Origin: Candidatus Omnitrophota bacterium
Lineage (GTDB): Bacteria > Omnitrophota > Gorgyraeia > Gygaellales > Profunditerraquicolaceae
Direction of reading: 5' to 3'
Length of the DNA stretch: 32,380 nt
Assembly (NCBI GenBank): GCA_030691585.1
Contig: JAUYEC010000160.1
Coordinates: 1-32,380, forward strand
Part shown: in pieces, positions 22,583-30,709 of the stretch
Layout of the letters: every line of letters begins with the position of its first letter
Numbering within the stretch: the first letter of the stretch is position 1
The notes under the pieces: generated by a model
What the model saw: the letters and a program-made list of their open reading frames with translations, nothing else
Told to the model about the DNA's origin: nothing
The model's database searches: none
Position numbers and translations under genes: made by a program

Positions 22583-24277
22583 TTATTGGACTACCCGTAA
22601 AACTTCTTCGGGCGTAGTAAGGCCGGCTAAAACTTTTTCCCAGCCGTCCTGCTTCAATGTCCTCATACCCAACGCGACCGCCTTGTGTTTCATCGCGTCG
22701 GAAGACGTTTTTTGTAAAATCATTTTTTTTATCTCCTCATCGACCTGCAGGATTTCATAAATGCCCGTTCTATTCATATACCCCGTATTATTACACACTT
22801 TACAGCCTTTGCCGCGATAGCCTGTCTGTGCCGCCCCGCCGTCTTTGCCCTCCGGCATACCGAACTTTTGGCATATTTCTTCAGGCAGGCGGTATTCTTC
22901 CTTGCAGTTATTGCATATCAACCTCACCAGCCTCTGGGCAATAAATGCCTCTACCGAAGAGGCAATCAAATACGGTTCGATGCCGATGTCAACCAAACGG
23001 GTGACGCCGCTTACGGCGTCGTTGGTATGAAGCGTGGAAAAAACCAGGTGGCCGGTAAGCGCGGTCTGGATGGTAATATCGGCAGTCTCATAATCCCTGA
23101 CCTCTCCCACCATCATTATATCCGGGTCGTGCCGAAGCATGCTTCTAAGCACTACGGAAAAAGTAAGGTTTATGTTCGGGTTAACCTGCGTCTGTGTAAC
23201 TCCCTTGAGTTCATACTCAACGGGGTCTTCGATGGTAACTATTTTCCTCTGCCGCGTATTAAGACGGCTTAAAAAACTGTATAAAGTCGTAGTTTTACCG
23301 CTTCCGGTGGGCCCGGTTACAAAAATTATCCCGTGAGGCCTTTCCAGCAATTGCTCCAAAACCGCCAGCTCTTTTTGCGACATACCCAAATTAGCTATAT
23401 CGAAAAGCATGGTCGTCGGCAGGATCCTGATCACGATATTTTCACCATAAAGCGCCGGCATTACCGATACCCGCAATTCATATTCTTTATCTCCTATCCC
23501 GACCTTTGCCCTTCCATCCTGCGGGATCCTTCTTTCCACGATATCCAATGAGGACATAATTTTGATCCTTGAGACAATTGGAAGATATAAGTGCTTTATG
23601 GCGTCGGGGACGGAAGTATCATAAAGGATGCCGTCGATTCTGTAACGCAAGCTCAATTCTTTGCGGAAAATTTCTATGTGTATATCCGTCGCCCGGTCAT
23701 TGATTGCCTGCTGGAGGATCTGGTTAACCAGCCTTATTACCGAGACGTCCGCGGACATCTTTTCCAAATCTTCAACCTTGTCATTTTTTTCTTCCGGCTT
23801 TTCTATGCCATATTCCGCCTGATTGGACAACAGCCTCTCAATCGTGTCGGCGCCTACGCCGTAATATTTTCGCGCGGCCTCCATTATGTCCGCGGACACC
23901 GCCAATACTTTTTCCACCCTCAATCCCGAATGCGCCTCAAGGTCATCAACCGGCCAGGCGTCAAGGGGATTAGATACCGCGATGGTAAGCACATTGTCCG
24001 TTATATTTACCGGCATAATCTTATAGTGCCAGATAAATTTAGCGGGCACGGCCTGGACGGCCTTATCGTCGATACTTACGTTCTTTAATTCCAGGAAAGG
24101 GATACCCTGCTGCTCGGCAAGGATCTGCAGCATCCTTCTTTCGGTAACAAACCCCATGCCTATCAAAACTTCGCCGAGCAGTTTTTTCGTCTTCTGCTGC
24201 TCCTTAAGCGCCAGTTCCAATTCCCGCGGAGTTATTATTCTTTTTTCTATAAGTAATTCACCCAACCGCAACGTCAT
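22583..24277 (-). CDS. gspE: GspE/PilB-family secretion ATPase
   Basis: The 564-residue hexameric ATPase that powers pseudopilus assembly. It has an N-terminal MshEN/N1E domain (LGELLIEKRIITPRELELAL), the N2E domain with ATDIHIEIFRKELSLRYRID, a Walker A GPTGSGKTTTLY, an Asp box VTIEDPVEYEL, a Walker B DPDIMMVGEVRD, the His box FSTLHTNDA, and a four-Cys zinc site (CNNCKEE and CKVCNNTGY). All motifs are intact. It starts 7 bases after the ATPase beta gene, so it must share a transcript with the F-type genes unless an unseen promoter lies inside beta. N-terminal architecture fits GspE or PilB; the neighbours decide for T2SS. Confidence 0.95.
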   Translation of the reverse strand: MTLRLGELLIEKRIITPRELELALKEQQKTKKLLGEVLIGMGFVTERRMLQILAEQQGIPFLELKNVSIDDKAVQAVPAKFIWHYKIMPVNITDNVLTIAVSNPLDAWPVDDLEAHSGLRVEKVLAVSADIMEAARKYYGVGADTIERLLSNQAEYGIEKPEEKNDKVEDLEKMSADVSVIRLVNQILQQAINDRATDIHIEIFRKELSLRYRIDGILYDTSVPDAIKHLYLPIVSRIKIMSSLDIVERRIPQDGRAKVGIGDKEYELRVSVMPALYGENIVIRILPTTMLFDIANLGMSQKELAVLEQLLERPHGIIFVTGPTGSGKTTTLYSFLSRLNTRQRKIVTIEDPVEYELKGVTQTQVNPNINLTFSVVLRSMLRHDPDIMMVGEVRDYETADITIQTALTGHLVFSTLHTNDAVSGVTRLVDIGIEPYLIASSVEAFIAQRLVRLICNNCKEEYRLPEEICQKFGMPEGKDGGAAQTGYRGKGCKVCNNTGYMNRTGIYEILQVDEEIKKMILQKTSSDAMKHKAVALGMRTLKQDGWEKVLAGLTTPEEVLRVVQ

Positions 24278-24284
24278 CGCTTCC

Positions 24285-25700
24285 CTACTCCCTGCCGGCC
24301 TGTTCCAGCTTTCCTATACCGCCGGCCATATAAAATTTATCTTCGGCAATTGAATCAAGCCTGCCGCTGATTATTTTTTCGCATCCTTCCAGCGTCTCCT
24401 TAAGGGGAACGTATTCCCCTTTCCTGCCGGTATAAACCTCCGCCGAAAAGAACGGCTGGGTCAAAAAATTCTGCAGTTTTCTCGCTCTCTCGTATAATGT
24501 GTGGTCGGCCTTTGACAATTCTTCTATTCCGATGACCATAACTATGCGCCTTAGCTCGTCATATTTGGAAAATATCCGTAAAACCTCCTGGGCAATGCCA
24601 AAATGCGCGTTCCCGACTATCGCCGGATCCAGGTTGCCGCTTGAGGAAAGCAAAAGGTCTATTGCCGGATAAAGCCCCAATTGGATTTTTTCACGGGACA
24701 AGACCATTATGGAATCCAAATAACTAAAAATCGTAACCACGGCCGGATCGGTCAAATCGTCTGCCGGGACATAGACCGCCTCTATGGCCGTGATCGATCC
24801 GCCTTCCCTTGAACGGATGCGCTCCTGGAAATCGCCTACTTCCGAAGAAAGCGTGGGCTGGTATCCGGTTTCCGAAGGCACGCGGCCTAAAAGCGTGGAT
24901 ATTTCGGCTCCGGCCTGCACAAACCTGAATACATTGTCTATGAAGAAAAGCACGTCTTGATTCTGCTCCTGCAGGTATTCAGCCAGGGTTATGCCGGTCA
25001 GGGCGACCTCAAACCTGGCTCCGGGCGGCTCATTCATCTGGCCAAAAACCATCATAATCTTATCAATCACCTTTTGTTTGACAAACTCCCAATACAGTTC
25101 ATTTCCTTCCCTGATCCTTTCTCCGGCGCCGGTAAATACGCATACTCCCTTATGCCTTTCCACGATATTGTGTATCAACTCCAGGATTAAAATGCTCTTG
25201 CCTAAAGCCGCGCCGCCTAAGATACCGGTTTTACTGCCTTTTGCCATAGGGAACAACAAATCTATGATCTTTATGCCTGTTTCCAAAAGTTCCGATTCTC
25301 CGGTTATCAATCTATCGGGGTTAAGGCGGATCTTAGAAATATTTTTTCTTATAGATGAGGATTCCCGGCATTCAATCTTGCCCTTATTATCTATGGGCTC
25401 GCCGAGGACATTGACAATCCTGCCGAACATCGCTTGGCCTACCGGTATTCTAATCGGCTCTCCTAATGGAACGGCTTTGGCGTTAAATTGCAGGTTTAAA
25501 GTTGAAGCCAACGCGATACACCGCGTAATATTATTTTCGAGGTGCTCGGCGACTTCCAAAACAATCCTGCGGCCGTCAAATGACTTCGTTTCAATAACCT
25601 CATACAAATTGGGCATATCTTCTTCGCGGTCGAACTTTACGTCAACCACCGGTCCCTGCACAGATATAACTTTACCCGCGTTCTTGCTGTTGTTTGCCAT
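24285..25700 (-). CDS. atpD: F-type ATPase subunit beta (divergent)
   Basis: The 471-residue catalytic subunit. Motifs: Walker A GGAALGKS (162-169; usually GGAGVGKT), catalytic Glu194 in GAGERIREGNELY, Walker B LFFIDNVFRF (Asp255), GYQPTLSSEVG, VYVPADDLTDPA and YPAID. Catalytic residues are kept, so ATP hydrolysis or synthesis is expected. Differences from standard beta include EELSKAD at 393-399 where DELSEED is usual (the gamma-contact lever), SYLDSIMVLSR for AHLDATTVLSR, and LLLSSSGNL after YPAID. Length is normal. It follows gamma by 15 bases and precedes gspE by 7, so the F-type genes and the secretion genes form one series. The gene order gamma-beta with no separate downstream epsilon is unusual. 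Confidence 0.94.
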   Translation of the reverse strand: MANNSKNAGKVISVQGPVVDVKFDREEDMPNLYEVIETKSFDGRRIVLEVAEHLENNITRCIALASTLNLQFNAKAVPLGEPIRIPVGQAMFGRIVNVLGEPIDNKGKIECRESSSIRKNISKIRLNPDRLITGESELLETGIKIIDLLFPMAKGSKTGILGGAALGKSILILELIHNIVERHKGVCVFTGAGERIREGNELYWEFVKQKVIDKIMMVFGQMNEPPGARFEVALTGITLAEYLQEQNQDVLFFIDNVFRFVQAGAEISTLLGRVPSETGYQPTLSSEVGDFQERIRSREGGSITAIEAVYVPADDLTDPAVVTIFSYLDSIMVLSREKIQLGLYPAIDLLLSSSGNLDPAIVGNAHFGIAQEVLRIFSKYDELRRIVMVIGIEELSKADHTLYERARKLQNFLTQPFFSAEVYTGRKGEYVPLKETLEGCEKIISGRLDSIAEDKFYMAGGIGKLEQAGRE

Positions 25701-25715
25701 AATATTTGCGTACGG

Positions 25716-26558
25716 CTAACTTCTCTTTCTCAATAACTGCGACGAAAATGTTTCACGCATACCCCTATCTATCAACTCATGCCGGCTGCGGAAATATTGA
25801 AACCTTATCAGTCTCTCCCTTTGCAGCAAAACCTGGTGGCTTTCTTCCAAATGCACCGTCCGGGCGGAAAATTCCGATAGTTTACTGTCCTCAAACACCT
25901 CAAATAATTTCTCCACAACCCAGGTGCCGACCAAATACTCGATTATCGCGCTTAAAGATGATTCTATTATAATGTTTTCTTCCGCGATATTTTCTCTTTT
26001 TTTAAACAGTTCACTGCAAGGAAGGATGCTTAGCGCTTCTATCTTATGGACGGTAAAAGAAACCGGCTTGGGATAAAAAAGCATCAACCTGGAAAACTTT
26101 CCGGCCAGCCCCTCTTTCATGATAAAACTTTTCAGGTTCAAAGCGGCCTCATAGCCCCCGTCGCTTGTGATTCCCGGAAATCCGGTGAAACTGCGGCCCA
26201 TGCCCTTAAGGTAGGCGGCCCCGCGATCGCCTATTATGATAAGTTCGGCATTTTCCGCGCCGGAATATTCTAAAGCGGTATTTATCACTTTTGTATTCAA
26301 CCCTCCCATAAACCCTTCATCAGAAGTGATCATAATAATACCGAGATTGCCGCCGCCTCCGGCAAAGGGATGCTGGACGGAGCTGAAATCTATCAACTGG
26401 AAAAATCCCTCAAAGGCATCCATAAATTTGGCGAAACGCTCTCTCCTCTTTTCAAGCTGCCTGAATTGCGCAGAGGCTATGCCTTTTAATACCTCCAATA
26501 ACTGCGTCAATTCCGTATTCAACTCCAGTTCATTTTTTAACCTTTGCGCGGATTGCAT
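25716..26558 (-). CDS. atpG: F-type ATPase subunit gamma (divergent)
   Basis: The 280-residue central shaft. The N-terminal helix (RLKNELELNTELTQLLEVLK with GIASAQFRQLEKR) and the C-terminal helix (LSEFSARTVHLEESHQVLLQ onward) form the coiled coil that turns inside the hexamer. The central Rossmann-like part has SDEGFMGGLNTKVI, the counterpart of SDRGLCGGLN, and ELIIIGDRGAAYL. Conservation is weaker than in standard gamma, especially in the C-terminal helix. Length is close to the family norm. It starts 6 bases after alpha2 and ends 15 bases before beta. Confidence 0.9.
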   Translation of the reverse strand: MQSAQRLKNELELNTELTQLLEVLKGIASAQFRQLEKRRERFAKFMDAFEGFFQLIDFSSVQHPFAGGGGNLGIIMITSDEGFMGGLNTKVINTALEYSGAENAELIIIGDRGAAYLKGMGRSFTGFPGITSDGGYEAALNLKSFIMKEGLAGKFSRLMLFYPKPVSFTVHKIEALSILPCSELFKKRENIAEENIIIESSLSAIIEYLVGTWVVEKLFEVFEDSKLSEFSARTVHLEESHQVLLQRERLIRFQYFRSRHELIDRGMRETFSSQLLRKRS

Positions 26559-26564
26559 ATTTCT

Positions 26565-28034
26565 TTATTCCATCCCCTTTAGATAACCGACAAACAAGCT
26601 GTTCAATACCTGTTCTATCTCAAGCGTGAGTTCTTTGGCCGATTCCAATTTTTTTGCCAATTCCGGCTCACGCGCGAGGATATATTGCCAGATTTCATTT
26701 TTAAACCTGTTGATCTTTGGCGGTTCCAATTGATCCAATATTTTTCTGTCCAAGGCATAAAGCAAAACAATTAATTCCGCGATGGCGGCCGGTTTGTTTT
26801 TATCCTGATTAAATATAGCGGTAATTACCTCTCCCCGGCGGATTTTGAACGCCACGTCCTGGCTTAAACTCGATTTTAGTTTAGTCAGGCGTAAAAGTTC
26901 TTTAAATTGCGTATATTCCAGGCGGATTCCGCCGCTTAACCTCTTTAAAACAGGATTTTGCGTCTTGCTTCCGATAATCGATACCGACATTGAAAAATCC
27001 ACTGCCGGTTTAAAGCCCTCGGCAAACATAGATGAATTCAAATAGATTTGCCCATCTGTCATTGAGATAAGATTAGACGGAATAAACCCCGTTACATCCT
27101 GCTGTAAGGTATCCGCGATAGGGAAGAAACTCATTGAGCCTGAACCCAGCTCCCGGCTAAGCCTGCCGGCGCGCTCCATAAGCTGGGAATGAATATAATA
27201 AATATCTCCGGGGTAAGCTTCTCTTCCCGGCGGCCTTTCCAGCAATAAGGAAATCTGGCGGTATGCCCAGGCATGCTTGGTCATATCATCGAACACCACT
27301 AAAACATCCCTGCCGTTATAAAAAAAATATTCCCCTAAGGCGGCCGCGGCATAAGGAGCCAGATACTGTTCTGCCGTCGTTGCCGAAGCGGGGGCGGCGA
27401 CAACCAGCGTGTAATCCAGCGCGCCCCCGAATTTAAGAAGCTGTGTTACTTTTAACAGCGAAGAAAAACTCTTGCCGATACAGCAATAAATACAAACAAC
27501 CCCCTTGTCTCTTTGGTTGAGTATGGCGTCTACCGCTATCGTTGTTTTACCTGTCATCCTGTCCCCAATAATCAGCTGGCGCTGCCCCTTGGAAAGCGGG
27601 ACAATAGCGTCTATGATCCTGGTGCCTGTTTCTAAACACGATAGGGCGCCGGAGCGCTCCATAGTGCCGGGCGCTTCTCTAAAAACAGGATAGTATTCAA
27701 CTGGGGGATTAACGGGGCCTTTGCCGTCTACAGGCTCGGCCAGGGCATTGACAATCCTGCCTAAAAAACCTTCGCCAACGGGTATCCTGAATTCTTCCGG
27801 CAAGCTATAGACTTCCTGGCCAAGCCTCACGCCGGCCTCATCGCCCAGGATCAAAACCGAGACTTCGTCTTCCCAAAAACCCACAATCATGCCTTTCGGG
27901 CCGCCGGAAAAAGTTACCAACTGGCCGTTCATAAAACCGCTAAGCCCGGATACGGCGGCAATGATTTTTTTAACCGACTTGACCCTGCCGGCCTCTTTTA
28001 TCCTGATTGCCGGTGAGTTTAATGTGTCCTGCAT
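26565..28034 (-). CDS. atpA: F-type ATPase alpha paralogue 2, arginine finger replaced by Ile
   Basis: A 489-residue second alpha subunit next to alpha1 and alignable along its whole length. The Walker A is GDRMTGKT (157-164), and the conserved blocks PVGEGFLGRIVNALAEPVDG, FDDMTKHAWAYRQISLLLER and SMTDGQIYLN are present, so nucleotide binding is likely. The SVSR motif that carries the arginine finger reads SVSIIG here (Ile353, codon at 26976-26978). I checked this against the bases. The finger normally reaches into the neighbouring beta site and is needed for fast catalysis. The N-terminal delta-binding helix is shortened. A mixed ring containing alpha2 would have unequal catalytic sites. It may be a regulatory or structural alpha. 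Confidence 0.92.
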   Translation of the reverse strand: MQDTLNSPAIRIKEAGRVKSVKKIIAAVSGLSGFMNGQLVTFSGGPKGMIVGFWEDEVSVLILGDEAGVRLGQEVYSLPEEFRIPVGEGFLGRIVNALAEPVDGKGPVNPPVEYYPVFREAPGTMERSGALSCLETGTRIIDAIVPLSKGQRQLIIGDRMTGKTTIAVDAILNQRDKGVVCIYCCIGKSFSSLLKVTQLLKFGGALDYTLVVAAPASATTAEQYLAPYAAAALGEYFFYNGRDVLVVFDDMTKHAWAYRQISLLLERPPGREAYPGDIYYIHSQLMERAGRLSRELGSGSMSFFPIADTLQQDVTGFIPSNLISMTDGQIYLNSSMFAEGFKPAVDFSMSVSIIGSKTQNPVLKRLSGGIRLEYTQFKELLRLTKLKSSLSQDVAFKIRRGEVITAIFNQDKNKPAAIAELIVLLYALDRKILDQLEPPKINRFKNEIWQYILAREPELAKKLESAKELTLEIEQVLNSLFVGYLKGME

Positions 28035-28052
28035 ATGGGAATTTCCGGTATG

Positions 28053-29522
28053 TCAAGAGGCTGGAGAATATACTTCTTCGTTTTTAAAGAAAGCAATCAA
28101 GCACCCATCCAATTCTTTTGTGATTCCAGGGGTTAATTTCTTTTCATTAAACAAATCATCCATCATTGCCGGATAGTTATCTTCGGCAAATTGCAGGATA
28201 TTCTTTTTGAAATATTCTATTTGCGGTTTTGAAAAAACTTCAAGGACGTCCCGCCTTAAAGCATAAAGCAAAATCAGTTCTTCCTCCAAAGAGCAAGGTT
28301 TGGTCTTCTCTTGAATAAAGAGGTGCGTTATTACCTCACCATGCTTTAAGCGCTGGCCCACTTCTTCCGATACGCCTGTTTTAAACCTGGTAACATTCAA
28401 CAGATCAAGGTATTGTATGTATTCCTGGCGCAGCATCGAACTTAATTCCTTCATTGCCGCACACTGCACCTTGTTGCCTATCCTTGAAACGGAAAGCCCC
28501 AGGTCTATTGCCGGCTTGAACCCTGAATTGAATAAGCCCGTGTTTAAATAAATCTGGCCGTCCGTCATCGAAACAAGATTCGATGGGATATAACCGGTTA
28601 TATCGCCCTGAAGAGTATCAACTATGGGGAAAAAAGTCATTGAGCCGTTTTTTAATTCAGGATTAAGCTTTCCCGCCCTTTCCATAAGTTGCGAGTGTAA
28701 ATAGAAAATATCCCCGGGATAGGCGTCCCTTCCCGGAGAACGCTCTAAGAGCAATGAAATCTGGCGGTATGCCCAGGCATGCTTGGTCAGGTCGTCAAAA
28801 ACCACAAATACGTCTTTGCCGTTATGCATAAAATATTCGCCGAGCGTGCAGGCGGTATAGGGCGCCAGGTACTGCTCGCCTACCGGGCAGGAGGACGCCG
28901 CGGAAACCACTATTGTATACTTCATAGCATCGTTATCTTTTAATGTTTCAATGATTTTCTCAAGAGAAGCCTGGAATCGGCCTATGCAGCAATATATACA
29001 AATGACGTCCTTGCTTTTCTGATTAATTATGGCGTCTACGCATATGCTTGATTTTCCAATCATCCTGTCGCCGATGATTAATTCACGCTGGCCGCGGCCA
29101 ATAGGGATGGTTGCGTCAATAATCAAAATCCCCGTCTCAAAGGCTTCGGCCAAAGGGGCGCGCTCAAGCACACCCGGGGCATCCCGGAAAAGAGGATAGT
29201 ATTCGCCGCCCGACAAGATAATGCCCTTTCCATCCGACGGCTCGGCCAGGGCATTGACAACCCTGCCTAAAAAACCCTCACCCACCGGAACCCTGAACTC
29301 CTCCATCCTGCTATAAACGGTGTTGCCGACCTTTACATCATCTACTTTACCCAAGAGAAGAACCAACGCCTCCTCTTGCGCGAAGCCCATTACTATTGCC
29401 CTGGTATTGACGGTTATATCCAGCAACTGGCCGTTCATACAGCTTGAGAGTCCCGCGACCTTAGCAACGCTTTTTTTAATCTCTTTTATCCGGCCGGTTT
29501 CCCGGACCAACACCATGCTCAT
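28053..29522 (-). CDS. atpA: F-type ATPase alpha paralogue 1 (arginine finger kept)
   Basis: A 489-residue alpha subunit. Walker A is GDRMIGKS (151-158; usually GDRQTGKT). The finger is intact in LGLSVSRIGNKVQ (Arg347). Further blocks are PVGEGFLGRVVNALAEPSDG, CIYCCIGRF (usually YVAIGQK), FDDLTKHAWAYRQISLLLER and SMTDGQIYLNTGLF. The two alphas share features not found in standard alpha (KHAWAYRQ, CIYCCIG, HSQLMERAG), so they arose by duplication within this lineage type. The protein begins about 18 residues short of a standard alpha, lacking the helix that docks on delta. The ATG overlaps the b/delta stop as ATGA. Alpha2 follows by 18 bases. Confidence 0.93.
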   Translation of the reverse strand: MSMVLVRETGRIKEIKKSVAKVAGLSSCMNGQLLDITVNTRAIVMGFAQEEALVLLLGKVDDVKVGNTVYSRMEEFRVPVGEGFLGRVVNALAEPSDGKGIILSGGEYYPLFRDAPGVLERAPLAEAFETGILIIDATIPIGRGQRELIIGDRMIGKSSICVDAIINQKSKDVICIYCCIGRFQASLEKIIETLKDNDAMKYTIVVSAASSCPVGEQYLAPYTACTLGEYFMHNGKDVFVVFDDLTKHAWAYRQISLLLERSPGRDAYPGDIFYLHSQLMERAGKLNPELKNGSMTFFPIVDTLQGDITGYIPSNLVSMTDGQIYLNTGLFNSGFKPAIDLGLSVSRIGNKVQCAAMKELSSMLRQEYIQYLDLLNVTRFKTGVSEEVGQRLKHGEVITHLFIQEKTKPCSLEEELILLYALRRDVLEVFSKPQIEYFKKNILQFAEDNYPAMMDDLFNEKKLTPGITKELDGCLIAFFKNEEVYSPAS

Positions 29523-30238
29523 TTCCTAAGCGCCTCGCAGGCTTCATTAAGTTTTCCGCGCAAGCTGCCGTCAATAATAAGACCTCCTAATTTTATTATG
29601 ACGCCCGCGATAATACTTGCATCCGCCGTCTCCTCCAACGTTATATTCCTTCCGGTTTTGGCGGAAAGCGTGGATGCTATTTGCTCTTTTTCGGCTTTAG
29701 TAATCTCTACGGCTATAATCAATTCACCTTTATCGGTATTCACATTTAACTTTGACGCCTCGATCATGCCTATTTCGTCCAGGGCGTCTTGCAGGACCGC
29801 GGTGCGCAGTATCAACATATTCTTAGAGGTAAGTATTTTCTGGATCAACGCCAGAGATTGCTCCACGCACTTTTCCTGCAGCCCGGCTTCGATCTCCTCC
29901 CTGATTTTTTCCTTTGTATTCAGGGCCTGTTTAATCATCCGGTCGGCTTCCTGTTTTGCCTTGTTCAAAGCTTCTTCTTTTATCTTATCCGATTGTTCTT
30001 TTGCTTCGGCCCTTAGTCTATTCGCCTCTTTTTCCGCGGCTTCAACTTTATCCCGGTATTTTTTCTCCGCCTCCTCCATCTTTGCCGCCAGTTCCCGCGC
30101 TTTTTCGGCATTTTCCCGGCTAAGCTGTTGTAACCTCTTAGTCTCCACAAAAGAGGCGGAATACATAATTTTATACAGGACAAAAACCAGCGCCGCAAAA
30201 GTCAGCACCTGAATTATGATAAGTTGAATTATCAGCAT
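29519..30238 (-). CDS. F-type ATPase b-delta fusion (peripheral stalk)
   Basis: A 239-residue protein. An N-terminal membrane helix (residues 2-23, IIQLIIIQVLTFAALVFVLY) leads into a long charged coiled coil (about 30-130, AAKMEEAEKKYRDKVEAAEK), as in subunit b. The last part (ELIIAVEITKAEKEQIASTL, DASIIAGVIIKLGGLIIDGS, LRGKLNEACEAL) is the C-terminal domain of delta. The N-terminal six-helix domain of delta, which normally binds the tip of the alpha subunits, is absent. b-delta fusions are known, for example in mycobacteria, but those keep the full delta. No separate b, b' or delta gene is seen. It overlaps alpha1 by 4 bases. Confidence 0.88.
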   Translation of the reverse strand: MLIIQLIIIQVLTFAALVFVLYKIMYSASFVETKRLQQLSRENAEKARELAAKMEEAEKKYRDKVEAAEKEANRLRAEAKEQSDKIKEEALNKAKQEADRMIKQALNTKEKIREEIEAGLQEKCVEQSLALIQKILTSKNMLILRTAVLQDALDEIGMIEASKLNVNTDKGELIIAVEITKAEKEQIASTLSAKTGRNITLEETADASIIAGVIIKLGGLIIDGSLRGKLNEACEALRK

Positions 30239-30265
30239 AAGTACCTCTTTTTAGTTTACCGCCGG

Positions 30266-30478
30266 CTATTTTCCAAATAACTGGAAGAGCACAAGCATTC
30301 CTATAATCGCGATCGCTTCAGCAAAAATAAGCGCGATTATCATAGCCAGCAGGATCTTCGGAGCTGAAGAAGGATTCCTTCCTAAGGCCCGGATGCTGGC
30401 AAATCCGATTGAGGCGATTACCGCCGAAGGCCCCAGGATAGTCACAAACATTACGAGTATTATGATAAAATTACGCAT
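30266..30478 (-). CDS. atpE: F-type ATPase subunit c (ring proteolipid)
   Basis: A 70-residue hairpin of two membrane helices joined by the polar loop ALGRNPSSAP (compare RQP in standard c). The ion-carrying carboxylate is Glu54 in helix 2 (ALIFAEAIAIIGMLV). The next residue is Ala, not Ser or Thr, and no helix-1 Gln is seen at the sodium-site position, which argues for protons rather than sodium. The glycine-rich helix-1 motif is weak (ASIGFASI instead of GxGxGxG). The start overlaps the epsilon stop by one base (TAATG). Subunit a, its partner in ion flow, is not in the window. Confidence 0.9.
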   Translation of the reverse strand: MRNFIIILVMFVTILGPSAVIASIGFASIRALGRNPSSAPKILLAMIIALIFAEAIAIIGMLVLFQLFGK

Positions 30479-30708
30479 TATTCTTCCACCAGCGCCACAA
30501 GCTCATTTCTGTGCATTTTTACTACGCCTTTAGTGATAGCGACATATTTATTCCAATCTATTATGATTTCCCCCCCGCGTAAAAGGCTGATAATGGGCCT
30601 GTGGAAATCCAAAACTTCAAATTCACCCTCATTGCCGGGTAAAAAAACGCTGTTTGCCTGGCCTTCGTAAATCGTGCGTCTTGGATTAATTATGGTTACT
30701 TTGAACAT
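30478..30708 (-). CDS. atpC: F-type ATPase subunit epsilon, N-terminal domain only
   Basis: A 76-residue beta-sandwich matching the epsilon N-terminal domain: VTIINPRRTIYEGQANSVFL, then LPGNEGEFEVLDFHRPIISL and LRGGEI. Standard epsilon has about 130 residues; the C-terminal two-helix part, which brakes ATP hydrolysis in many bacteria, is missing. It keeps the surface needed to join gamma to the c ring. It is the first F-type gene here, one base after the upstream exported-protein gene, an unusual place since epsilon usually follows beta. Confidence 0.87.
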   Translation of the reverse strand: MFKVTIINPRRTIYEGQANSVFLPGNEGEFEVLDFHRPIISLLRGGEIIIDWNKYVAITKGVVKMHRNELVALVEE

Positions 30709-30709
30709 A

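Noticed and set aside
26565..29522. One of the two alpha genes being a flagellar or T3SS ATPase (FliI/SctN) or a V-type B subunit
   Set aside because: Both have alpha-specific blocks (GDRxxGK, AYRQISLLLER, SMTDGQIYLN) and full alpha length.
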